This document shows positions 22,701-28,849 of a stretch of 28,849 bases of DNA, one piece after another. The notes below the pieces were generated by a model. It saw only the letters and a program-made list of their open reading frames with translations. It ran no database searches and was not told the origin of the DNA. The DNA lies in the NCBI GenBank assembly GCA_937957985.1, contig CALGOH010000010.1, forward strand, positions 1 through 28,849, read 5' to 3'. The DNA is from an uncultured Verrucomicrobiae bacterium (GTDB lineage Bacteria > Verrucomicrobiota > Verrucomicrobiia > Verrucomicrobiales > Akkermansiaceae). A program made the translations under genes and the position numbers. Position 1 is the stretch's first letter, and each line of letters opens with the position of its first letter.

Positions 22701-23501
22701 GACGAGGATGTGCCGGTGATGGTCGTGGACGGCACCGAGGACGAGGTCGAGTTGCCCCGGGACATGGAAGGCGAACCCGACTGGGAATTCGTCGAGGCCT
22801 GTGTCGGCGACCTCAAGCGCCGGCTCGACTCGATGGGGCCGGTGAATCTCGACGCGATCGAGGAATTCGAGGAACTCGAGGAGCGCCACAACGACGTCCG
22901 CAACAACTACGAGGACCTGGTTTCCTCGAAGGAGGAGCTGCTGCAGGTGATCGAGAAGATCAACGAGGAGACCCAGCGCCGCTTCAGCGAGACCTTCGCG
23001 CAGGTGAAGAGGAACTTCCGCGACATGTTCAAGGAGCTCTTCGGCGAACAGGGCAAGGCCGATCTCGAGCTGATCGACGAGGACGACCCGCTGGAATCCG
23101 GCATCGAGGTCGTCGCCAAGCCGCCGGGCAAGAAACTCCAGTCGATCGCGCTGCTCTCGGGCGGCGAGCGTTCGATGACCGCCGTCGCGCTGCTGTTCTC
23201 GATCTACATGATCAAGCCGAGCCCGTTCTGCGTGCTCGACGAACTCGACGCGCCGCTCGACGAGTCGAACATCGGCCGCTTCGTCAAGGTGCTGGACCGC
23301 TTTGTCGATCGCTCGCAGTTCATCATCGTCACCCACTCGAAGCGGACCATGAGCCGCGTCGACGTGATGTATGGCGTGACGATGGAGGAGTTCGGCGTGT
23401 CGAAGCGGGTGGGCATGCGCCTCACCGAGGCGGGCGACGGCACGGTCAAGGCCGAGGCGAAGGGTGCCGCCGGGAAGGCGGCGCTGCGGCTCGATGCCTG
23501 A
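19728..23501 (+). CDS. smc: Chromosome segregation protein SMC
   Basis: A 1257-residue SMC ATPase, somewhat longer than the usual 1150-1190. The N-terminal head has Walker A GPNGCGKSN (31-39) and the R-loop region (KALRGGEMADVIFNGTEKR). Long coiled-coil arms (about 165-500 and 690-1020) flank a hinge at about 505-680. The C-terminal head has the signature LLSGGERS (1142-1149) and Walker B VLDELDAPLDESN with D1171/E1172. It forms a dimer that compacts and separates sister chromosomes together with ScpA/ScpB, whose genes are not here. An acidic segment at about 972-1022 (GEEGDDEDVPVMVVDG and following) interrupts the normal approach of the arm to the head. The ATG at 19728 starts directly with YLKSLDIHGFKSFAD, the family N-terminus. 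A strong terminator follows. Confidence 0.97.
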   Translation: MYLKSLDIHGFKSFADKTRFEFHEGVTGIVGPNGCGKSNVVDAIRWVLGETSAKALRGGEMADVIFNGTEKRKPLGMAEVTLTMADCEEPLGVDYNEVAITRRVFRDGKGEYRINGTLCRLRDIHNLFMDTGIGRTAYSIMAQGQIDQILSSKPEERRAVFEEAAGITKYKREKKDALRKLEYTEANLLRVSDVLAEQERRMNSLKRQVSKARRYQTLAADVRILDTHLAHKRFVEQGAELEELKNSIRSLEANEDKLERDMEPKELAVAEARENARNFESELAELRQELNDHRNELASAEGRIAFNNERKAELEGRISQNREEIEATRRKLEQQEFDFTAANEALDQLARRIAEMEIQLSDQEERTRTAREQRAQTENKLHEARAESNRTQTSIASMQAKIESSQAQLETNRERARQLAEEEERLGHELESAGERVSEIEGMLKEHASRSAELEEAFQTAERKYQHGRGDLDASRSAASDAHKALAQRSSRLEVLRQLVDRGEGFEAGTRQVLDGLDDPDRFKAGVEGVLASFIEADPSCARAVEAALGTHLQTVLVSDAGLAEALIQRLSEKKLGHAAVLPRNFVRASGGTQMEAVPEGALGWALDKVKVDSKVRGVVERLLERVLVVGDLGTALRLRGDWPGVVFATTAGELVEAEGIVRGGAAGEGDVSVLERQNEVRDLEAEVADLNASEEQARTRVGELEAAVTAWQEELETARDRVQRHKVELSTLEGQQTLARRERESVESKLENVRWERGELDNREKSVVEGRSSLESELKAARERFEATEADQRRLQGQLDDAHRDEAELADALGEIRTALAVERKAKQAQEEQQQPMEARLAELREIAVRRETEIRSFVERIEAAGGENTKLADEVENRRAEVDDLEVELESRAGRRSELMEAIDVAEAALSAARKEHARLAEQRGREEVALTKVELRLENLTNAVLERHNVELAAFEPDAHALLACIDTQKKGAGRGRARMVEAGEEGDDEDVPVMVVDGTEDEVELPRDMEGEPDWEFVEACVGDLKRRLDSMGPVNLDAIEEFEELEERHNDVRNNYEDLVSSKEELLQVIEKINEETQRRFSETFAQVKRNFRDMFKELFGEQGKADLELIDEDDPLESGIEVVAKPPGKKLQSIALLSGGERSMTAVALLFSIYMIKPSPFCVLDELDAPLDESNIGRFVKVLDRFVDRSQFIIVTHSKRTMSRVDVMYGVTMEEFGVSKRVGMRLTEAGDGTVKAEAKGAAGKAALRLDA

Positions 23502-23525
23502 GGATTTCCGATAGGAGAGGAAAAA

Positions 23526-23575
23526 GGAGGACGGAGCACGGGCCGGGGGGCACCGACTCCGTCCTCCACTTTTTT
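23526..23575 (+). terminator. Rho-independent terminator of smc
   Basis: An 11-bp perfect stem GGAGGACGGAG (23526-23536)/CTCCGTCCTCC (23557-23567), followed by ACTTTTTT. It starts 25 bp after the smc stop. Confidence 0.93.
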
Positions 23576-23592
23576 GGGGGCAGTGCGACCGC

Positions 23593-23713
23593 CTACCAGT
23601 GGCATGACCGTCCCGGTCATGAACGAAAGGCTCAGAGACCTCGACCTGATGTTTTTGAGTTGGGCATGGACCGCGTTCCGGGTCCATGACCGGGACGGTC
23701 ATGCCACTGGTAG
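23593..23713. repeat. 29-bp perfect inverted repeat with internal palindromes
   Basis: The left arm (23593-23621) and right arm (23685-23713) are exact reverse complements of 29 bp, 63 bp apart. Each arm contains its own palindrome CATGACCG-TCC-CGGTCATG (or its complement), and the spacer holds a third, CATGGACC/GGTCCATG (about 23665-23688). It lies between smc and the convergent ppnP. The whole looks like a REP/BIME or small MITE-type element; no gene is seen in it. Confidence 0.75.
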
Positions 23714-23736
23714 GGATGCCTGCTCGCAAGGGAACG

Positions 23737-24078
23737 TCAGCCTCGGGAGAATGCTTCAGCCGCCACTTGAAGATAGCTGCACACGTAGTGGCACGGTTCG
23801 CCTTCGACGGTGATCGTGAAGCCCGATTTTCCGGGAACCTCGAAGGACGACCCGGCTCCAGTGGCGATGGCCTCCCCGCCCCCATCCAGCACATGGCTGC
23901 ACGCTCCCGCGACGATCTCCATGCGCTCCGGGGCACCGGTGCCGAAGTGATAGGTGCCCGGAAGAATCACTCCCAGGGTCTTCCGGCTGCCATCCGGCAT
24001 GACGATGGTGTGCGAGATGACCTTGCCGTCGAAATAGACGTTTCCTTCGGCCAGGGCGGTGACGTTGGTGAATTCCAT
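23737..24078 (-). CDS. ppnP: Pyrimidine/purine nucleoside phosphorylase PpnP (YaiE family)
   Basis: A 113-residue single-domain beta-barrel (cupin-like) protein. It aligns by eye along the whole of PpnP: NVYFDGKVISHTI at the start, LGVILPGTYHFGTGAPERME, then GAGSSFEVPGKSGFTI and HYVCSYL at the end, matching the FSGKV, GVMVEGEYTFST, AGSVFNVPG and YLCRYL blocks of the E. coli protein. PpnP splits nucleosides with phosphate to free bases and ribose-1-phosphate in nucleotide salvage. It is slightly longer than the usual 94, with extra residues at both ends and a short insert. A TTGACG/TATCGA promoter lies just upstream and leaves almost no leader. It is convergent with smc and divergent from the helicase gene. 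Confidence 0.93.
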   Translation of the reverse strand: MEFTNVTALAEGNVYFDGKVISHTIVMPDGSRKTLGVILPGTYHFGTGAPERMEIVAGACSHVLDGGGEAIATGAGSSFEVPGKSGFTITVEGEPCHYVCSYLQVAAEAFSRG

Positions 24079-24086
24079 GGGCGGAA

Positions 24087-24115
24087 TCGATAGGATCCCG
24101 CGAGCCGCCCGTCAA
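24087..24115 (-). promoter_or_regulatory. Candidate promoter of ppnP
   Basis: On the minus strand: TTGACG (24115-24110), 17 bp, TATCGA (24092-24087). Eight bases separate it from the ATG at 24078, so the leader would be nearly absent. It is the closest match to the sigma-70 consensus found in the window. Confidence 0.5.
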
Positions 24116-24171
24116 TCGGCACGGCAATCCCGCCTTCCATTTGCCGGAGGTCCCTTCACGGTCGCCGCGCC

Positions 24172-26286
24172 ATGCCCGATCTCGATCCCGCCAAGGTCAC
24201 GGACCCGGACTCCGACGACGAGATCCTCGGGGTGTTTCTCGACTGGCTGGTCGGGTCGGGATTCGAGCCCTACGGGCACCAGGAGGCGGCGATCCTCGAG
24301 CTCTTCGCCGGGAGGAACGTCATCCTCAACACCCCGACCGGCTCGGGGAAGTCGCTGGTCGCGCTGGCGCTCCAGTTCCGGGCGATCTGCAAGAAGCGTC
24401 GCTGCTACTACACGGTGCCGATCAAGGCGCTGGCCAACGAGAAGTTCCTGTCGCTGTGCCGGACCTTCGGCGCCGAAAGGGTGGGGATGATCACCGGCGA
24501 CGCGACGGTCAATGCCTCGGCCCCCGTGATCTGCTGCACGGCGGAGATCCTCTCGAACCTCGCCCTTCGCGAGGGGGCGGCGGCGGAGGCCGACGACGTG
24601 GTGATGGACGAGTTCCACTACTACTCCGACTCGGAGCGGGGGATTGCCTGGCAGGTGCCGCTGCTGATCCTGTCACGGGCGCGTTTCCTGCTGATGTCGG
24701 CCACGCTGGGAGAGACCTCGTTCTTCGAGAACGAGCTGACCCGCCTGACCGGCGCGCCGACCGTGCTGGTGAGGAGCGAGGACCGGCCGGTGCCGCTGGA
24801 GTTCGAATACAGCACGACCCAGCTCGAGGAGAAGGTCGAGGAACTGGCGGATTCCGGCCGGGCGCCGATCTACCTCGTCCATTTCACCCAGCTCGGCTGC
24901 GCGAGGACGGCCCAGAACCTGATGAGCCGCAACTTCTGCTCGAAGGAGGAGAAGGAGCGGATCGCGGAGATGCTGGAGGACGCCGATTTCAGGAGTCCGT
25001 ACGGCAAGGAACTCCGGAAGCTGCTGCGCCACGGGCTCGGCATCCACCACGCCGGCCTGCTGCCGAGATACCGGGTGCTGGTCGAGCAGATGGCCCAGCA
25101 GGGCCTGCTCAAGGTGATCTGCGGCACCGACACGCTGGGGGTGGGGGTGAACGTGCCGATCCGCACGGTGCTCTTCACGCAGCTCTTCAAGTACGGTGGG
25201 AACAGTACGAGCATCCTGTCGGTGCGCGACTTCAAGCAGATCTGCGGTCGCGCGGGGCGGCGGGGATTCGATGACATCGGTTACGTCGTCGCGCAGGCGC
25301 CGGAGCATGTGATCGAGAACCTCAAGGCCGAGGAAAAGGCGGCCGCGAAAGGGAAGAAGAGCAGGGCGGTGAAGAAGAAACCGCCGGAGAAGGGCTTCGT
25401 CAACTGGGACGAGAAGACCTTCAGCCGGCTGCAGGAGTCGCCGCCGGAAGCGCTGAAATCCTCGTTCCGGATGAGTCACGGACTGCTGCTTCAGGTACTC
25501 TCGCGGTCGGATGAGGACGGCTGCGCCGCGGTGCGCGATCTCGTGCGGCGGTGCCATGAAACCGAGGCCGGCAAGGCGGGATTGCGGCGTCGGGGCTTCG
25601 AGCTTTTCCGGGCGCTGGTGGCGGGCAAGGTGCTGGAGATCGTGCCGCCGGAGGCGCGGACGGGACCGGCGAAGGTGATCCTTCAGGACCGGCTGCCGGA
25701 GGATTTCTCGATGCATCAGACGCTCGGGCTCTACCTGCTCGAGGCGCTGCCGCAGCTCGACCCGGAGGACGGCGACTACGCGCTCAACGTGCTGTCGCTG
25801 GTCGAGGCGATCGTCGAGGATCCTGGTGCCGTGCTGCGCAAGCAGGTCGATCGGGCCAAGGCCGAACTCGTCGCGGAGCTGAAGGCCGAGGGAGTGGCGT
25901 ACGAGGAGCGGATGGAGCGGCTGATGGAGGTCGAGCATCCGAAGCCGGGCAAGGAGTTCATCTACGCGACCTACAACGAGTTCGTCGCGAAACACCCGTG
26001 GGCGAAGGAGGCCGGGGTGAGGCCGAAATCGGTGGCGCGCGAGATGGCCGAGCGCCACGAGAGCTTCGAGGACTACGTGAAGCGCTACGGACTCGAACGC
26101 AGCGAGGGGGTTCTGTTGCGCTATCTCTCGGAAGTCTGGAAGGTGGTCGAGCAGACCCTTCCGCCCGCGCTGCGCAACGACGAACTGGACGCGGTCGCGG
26201 AGTTCCTGGAGCGGGAGGTCAGGGGCACCGACTCGAGTTTGCTCGACGAGTGGCGGCGGTTGCGGGAGATGGGGAGTGGGGATTGA
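24172..26286 (+). CDS. Superfamily 2 DExH helicase, Ski2-like, DUF3516 type
   Basis: A 704-residue helicase. Motif I is TPTGSGKS (54-61), motif II DEFH (146-149), motif III SATLG (176-180) and motif VI QICGRAGRRGFD (356-367). GTDTLGVGVNVPIRTVLFTQL is typical of the Ski2/Brr2-like group. A Lys-rich linker (KGKKSRAVKKKPPEKG) at about 390-405 leads to a 300-residue helical C-terminal part, as in DUF3516 helicases of Actinobacteria and other phyla. The biochemical role (RNA or DNA unwinding) is not settled for this subgroup. The ATG at 24172 gives a short acidic N-terminus before the helicase fold. It is divergent from ppnP; no clear promoter was found in the 93-bp gap. It runs in the same direction as the following gene, 100 bp away. 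Confidence 0.9.
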   Translation: MPDLDPAKVTDPDSDDEILGVFLDWLVGSGFEPYGHQEAAILELFAGRNVILNTPTGSGKSLVALALQFRAICKKRRCYYTVPIKALANEKFLSLCRTFGAERVGMITGDATVNASAPVICCTAEILSNLALREGAAAEADDVVMDEFHYYSDSERGIAWQVPLLILSRARFLLMSATLGETSFFENELTRLTGAPTVLVRSEDRPVPLEFEYSTTQLEEKVEELADSGRAPIYLVHFTQLGCARTAQNLMSRNFCSKEEKERIAEMLEDADFRSPYGKELRKLLRHGLGIHHAGLLPRYRVLVEQMAQQGLLKVICGTDTLGVGVNVPIRTVLFTQLFKYGGNSTSILSVRDFKQICGRAGRRGFDDIGYVVAQAPEHVIENLKAEEKAAAKGKKSRAVKKKPPEKGFVNWDEKTFSRLQESPPEALKSSFRMSHGLLLQVLSRSDEDGCAAVRDLVRRCHETEAGKAGLRRRGFELFRALVAGKVLEIVPPEARTGPAKVILQDRLPEDFSMHQTLGLYLLEALPQLDPEDGDYALNVLSLVEAIVEDPGAVLRKQVDRAKAELVAELKAEGVAYEERMERLMEVEHPKPGKEFIYATYNEFVAKHPWAKEAGVRPKSVAREMAERHESFEDYVKRYGLERSEGVLLRYLSEVWKVVEQTLPPALRNDELDAVAEFLEREVRGTDSSLLDEWRRLREMGSGD

Positions 26287-26386
26287 CGGGCGAAGGTGCG
26301 GGGCTGGAGCGGATTGCGGTCCGTCTCGCAGGCGCCGGGCCCGGGATTCGGGATAGAGGCCGGATCTTGCCCGGGTATTCCAAGGG

Positions 26387-28258
26387 ATGATCCGGAACCG
26401 CCTCTTGATCTACGCCGCCTCCGGGCTGCTCTCGACCCCCGTCCTCGACGCGGAGACCGCGCCGCTGAAGCTCCATGCCATCTTCTCCAGCCACATGGTA
26501 TTCCAGCGCGACAAGCCGATCCGGGTCTGGGGCTGGGCCAGGCCCGGCGGGAAGGTGATGGTGACGCTCGGTCGGGAGTCCGCCGAGGCGACCGCCGCCG
26601 CGGCCGCGCCGGTGGAGGTCTTCGGCTGGGAAAGGAACTACGAAGGCCTCGGCAAGTGGGAGGTGAGCTTCCCGGCGCGCGGGGCGAGCACCGAGCCGGT
26701 GACCCTCGTCGCCAGCAGCGGAGGGGAGAGGATCGCCCTCGAAGACATCCTCATCGGCGACGTCTGGGTGATGTCCGGCCAGAGCAACATGGCCTTCCCT
26801 GTCAACAAGACCGACGCCAGCGACCTGCTTCCACAGGCGAACCTGCCGCTGCTGCGGCTGTTCTCGATCCAGACCAACGAACAGGCCACCCTGCAGGACG
26901 ACATCCGGCCCGACGCCATCGACACGGTGTCGGGCGGTTGGGACGTCTCGACGCCCGAGACGGCGAGCGGCTTTTCCGCCATCGGCCATGTCTTCGGGGC
27001 CGACATCCAGCGCGGCCTGCAGATTCCGATTGGCTTGATCAAGAACGCCCGGGGTGGCGCCTCGATCGAAAGCATGGTGCCGGTTCACAAGTTCGACGGG
27101 CACCCTCTCGCGAAGCGCTACGCCGATCATGTGCGGGCCAGGATGGCGGCCTTCGATCCCGAGGCGAAGGCGGACGAGATCTGGGGCCGGCAGAAGGCGC
27201 GGGCGAGGTCGAAGGGGCAGCCGGAGCCGCCCCGCCCGGATCCGCATGCCTTGCGCTCATGGGACGTGCCCGGCAAGAGCCCGAGCGACATGGGCAGCGT
27301 GCACAACGGCATGTTCGGCGTTTTCAAGGGCTACAACATCAAGGGGGTGCTCTTTCACCAGGGATTCAACAACACCCTCGGCGACAACTGCCGGCCCCGG
27401 CGTTACCGGGTGCTCATGAAGCTGATGGTCGAGGGATGGCGAGAGGATTTCGACGACCCCGGACTTCCCGTCGGCGTGATCGGTTTCTGTGCCGGCGGCA
27501 AGCCGCAGACCGAAGAGAACTTCGAGGAATTGTCGGTCGAGACCGGCCCCTACATCCGGGAAGCGCAGCGGCTCGGCCTGGCCGACGTCGGTGACCCGGA
27601 AAACACCGAGTTCATTCCCGCCTACGACGTGCAGGTTCCCGGCCTGCATCCCAGGAAGAAGCGCGAGCACGGTCGGCGCGCCGCCCAATGGGCGCTCAGC
27701 GACATTTACGACGTGCCGAATGCCTCGTGGAGCACGCCGACCATCCCCACGGTGGAAACGCGGGGCGGGATGATGATCGTTCGTTTCGCCGACAATGAGC
27801 GGATGCAGCCCGACGACGGAAGCACGATCCTCGAGGGGTTCTCGGTCGCGGGCGAGGACGGCCGGTTCTTTATGGCCCATGCCCGCCATGAGCCCTGGGA
27901 GAAGGCGGACGTGTGGACCAAAGGCTGGCAGACGGTCAGGGTCTGGAGCCCGATGGTGGAGAACCCCGTGGCCCTCCGCTACGCCTGGGCGACGAGTCCC
28001 GTGGGCAACCTGAAACTCAGGGGCGACCAGGACATCCCTTTGCCGAGCTTCCGCACCGACGCCTGGGATCTTCCCGAAAGCGACGACCCGGCCGAGGGCC
28101 TGCTCGACCGCGCATCCGGCAACGAGCGCAAAGCCGACGCCCTGGCGCGGCTCGAAGCGCGGCGACTCAAGGAGGCGGAAATGGGCGGGGAGTTGCTCGA
28201 AGGCCTGGAGGCACTCGCCGCACCGGCCGGACAGGACACCCCGAGTCCGGGAAAGTGA
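26387..28258 (+). CDS. Secreted sialate O-acetylesterase-like SGNH protein
   Basis: A 623-residue protein with a signal peptide (about 1-22) and a beta-sandwich (about 25-118) opening LHAIFSSHMVFQRDKPIRVWGWA, the standard start of the family. Block I is DVWVMSGQSNM with Ser133. The usual block III (YQGESN) is HQGFNN (324-329), and the end block is VPGLHPRKKREHGRRAA with His421, where family members normally have DIHP. The Asp next to the histidine and the Glu of block III are therefore changed. Such esterases remove acetyl groups from sialic acid or other sugars of polysaccharides. The active Ser/His remain, so activity is possible but unproven. A C-terminal helical tail of about 60 residues (from about 565) is extra. 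It follows the helicase by 100 bp without an obvious promoter. Confidence 0.85.
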   Translation: MIRNRLLIYAASGLLSTPVLDAETAPLKLHAIFSSHMVFQRDKPIRVWGWARPGGKVMVTLGRESAEATAAAAAPVEVFGWERNYEGLGKWEVSFPARGASTEPVTLVASSGGERIALEDILIGDVWVMSGQSNMAFPVNKTDASDLLPQANLPLLRLFSIQTNEQATLQDDIRPDAIDTVSGGWDVSTPETASGFSAIGHVFGADIQRGLQIPIGLIKNARGGASIESMVPVHKFDGHPLAKRYADHVRARMAAFDPEAKADEIWGRQKARARSKGQPEPPRPDPHALRSWDVPGKSPSDMGSVHNGMFGVFKGYNIKGVLFHQGFNNTLGDNCRPRRYRVLMKLMVEGWREDFDDPGLPVGVIGFCAGGKPQTEENFEELSVETGPYIREAQRLGLADVGDPENTEFIPAYDVQVPGLHPRKKREHGRRAAQWALSDIYDVPNASWSTPTIPTVETRGGMMIVRFADNERMQPDDGSTILEGFSVAGEDGRFFMAHARHEPWEKADVWTKGWQTVRVWSPMVENPVALRYAWATSPVGNLKLRGDQDIPLPSFRTDAWDLPESDDPAEGLLDRASGNERKADALARLEARRLKEAEMGGELLEGLEALAAPAGQDTPSPGK

Positions 28259-28281
28259 GCCGTCGTCCCCGGAGGCATGTC

Positions 28282-28437
28282 GGTGCGCCAGCAGTGGCGA
28301 CCGGTCAGCAGGCGATGGCGGGTCGGTGTGCTGACCGTGGCGGCCGGGTGGCCGTCGGTGAAGTGCAGGCCCTGTCCGGCCAGTTGGTCGGCGTGCGGCA
28401 GGTCTTTCACGAGGTTCGCCTCCCCGTCGGCGCCCCA
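28282..28437 (-). pseudogene. Sulfatase remnant (N-terminal active-site region)
   Basis: On the minus strand a stop (28438-28440) is followed by about 52 codons. These match the formylglycine region of type I sulfatases of Planctomycetes and Verrucomicrobia: LPHADQLAGQGLHFTDGH, then STPTRHRLLTGRHCWRT, against the family CTPTRY-LLTGRY-WRT. The match fades after this and the frame runs antisense into the esterase gene. No start or C-terminal part exists. The modifiable cysteine is serine here. It is best read as a decayed fragment. Confidence 0.65.
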
Positions 28438-28440
28438 TCA

Positions 28441-28820
28441 CGGATGAATTCAAGTGAATCTAGTACGAGGTTCATCGGAGATCTTCGTGAGGCCCGGCCG
28501 GCAGCCTCTGCCTTGTTGCACGAGCCGACACGATCGACCCTTGCGCGGACATGTTAGAAGCAAGCGCTTCGGAGGTGCCGCAAGGCCCGTTCGATGGGCG
28601 CCAATACTTCTCGATAGAAGCCGGTGGGGTGGGTTTCAGGACGCGGTTTCGAGCACTTTTCCGGCTGCGCAGACCTCGGGGATGCTCCTGTGAACAAGTG
28701 GGTCCGGTCGCAAGTCACTGGATTTCAGCATCCACTATCAAGTTATTCACAGGATATTCACAACTTACTGAGAACCAACTTTTTATGAAGATTTCTTGTT
28801 GACGGAATCCGGGGTCTCCG
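28441..28820. other. Terminal non-coding stretch before the contig end
   Basis: About 380 bp with no convincing gene on either strand. Apart from the DnaA-box-like sites, its composition and broken frames suggest decayed sequence or an origin/intergenic region. It becomes AT-rich after about 28720. Confidence 0.5.
28690..28762. other. Cluster of DnaA-box-like sites in an AT-rich stretch
   Basis: TTATTCACA (28743-28751) matches the DnaA-box consensus TTATNCACA. ATATTCACA (28754-28762) lies 11 bp further in the same orientation, and TGTGAACAA (28690-28698) is a reversed near-match. An AT-rich run follows (about 28777-28800). It could be part of oriC or a minor DnaA-binding region; dnaA is not in the window. 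Confidence 0.4.
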
Positions 28821-28849
28821 AGATCGGAAGAGCGTCGTGTAGGGAAAGA
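28821..28849. other. Illumina adapter sequence (assembly artefact)
   Basis: The last 29 bases begin AGATCGGAAGAGC and continue exactly as the Illumina TruSeq universal adapter read-through. They are not genomic DNA. The true sequence ends at or before 28820. Confidence 0.97.

Noticed and set aside
23574..23813. Short plus-strand open frame over the inverted repeat
   Set aside because: Its product is only the translation of the palindromic repeat; no ribosome site or family similarity.
19713..23936. A 1407-codon open frame antisense to smc
   Set aside because: Composition artefact of the smc codon pattern (Leu/Arg/His-rich, no motifs).
28556..28629. Minus-strand stretch reading GFYREVLAPIERAL, like the linker before a Fis-type helix-turn-helix
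   Set aside because: Only about 14 residues fit, a stop follows soon after and no DNA-binding motif remains; too short to call even as a pseudogene.
1..28849. CRISPR arrays, insertion sequences with transposase genes, prophage genes
   Set aside because: No regularly spaced direct repeats, transposase, integrase or phage structural genes were seen on either strand.

Overview
The window is GC-rich chromosomal DNA (roughly two-thirds G+C by eye), about 28.8 kb, that most likely comes from a member of the Verrucomicrobiota, near the Haloferula/Luteolibacter type. This is inferred from gene content and style: GH78- and GH106-like glycosidases, a sialate O-acetylesterase-like protein, a sulfatase remnant, an SGNH hydrolase with a DxDxDG/NLxE tail, a ParC of the Bacteroidetes-like form, a Ski2-like helicase, and dispersed hairpin repeats between genes. 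No rRNA or other strong phylogenetic marker is present, so the assignment is not proven. The right end is a contig end: the last 29 bases are Illumina adapter, not genome.

Layout. 1-1398 is the 3' part of a GH78-like alpha-L-rhamnosidase, followed by tRNA-Thr(UGU). 1610-6476 is a tight four-gene cluster: a WXG100-like protein, a coiled-coil protein, a second WXG100-like protein, and a 1261-residue membrane-anchored FtsK/SpoIIIE-type ATPase. It looks like a stripped-down type VII-like (WXG100) secretion system in a probable Gram-negative and is the most interesting part of the window. Next come a cold-shock-domain/DUF1294 fusion (6521-7141) and a two-component pair made of a HisKA_3 sensor kinase with a large beta-rich sensor region and a LuxR-type regulator (7230-9939). 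A 0.3-kb spacer with hairpin repeats and a terminator separates these from a minus-strand SGNH hydrolase.

11691-13686 holds a divergent pair, an SbtA-like Na+/bicarbonate transporter and an NhaR-like LysR regulator. The regulator's 3' end overlaps a convergent GH106-like glycosidase. Housekeeping genes follow: parC (16303-18276), an Ldh2-family dehydrogenase on the minus strand, smc (19728-23501), ppnP (minus strand) and a DUF3516-type SF2 helicase (24172-26286). The last intact gene is a sialate O-acetylesterase-like protein. Beyond it lie a decayed sulfatase fragment, a small group of DnaA-box-like sites, and the adapter.

Regulation. Several genes share a promoter pattern TTGnnn, 16-17 bp, TAG(G/C)(C/T)T, and some of these sit so close to the start codon that the mRNA would be leaderless or nearly so (6521, 7230, 11643, 24078). 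Intergenic space is small except where repeats or divergent promoters occur.
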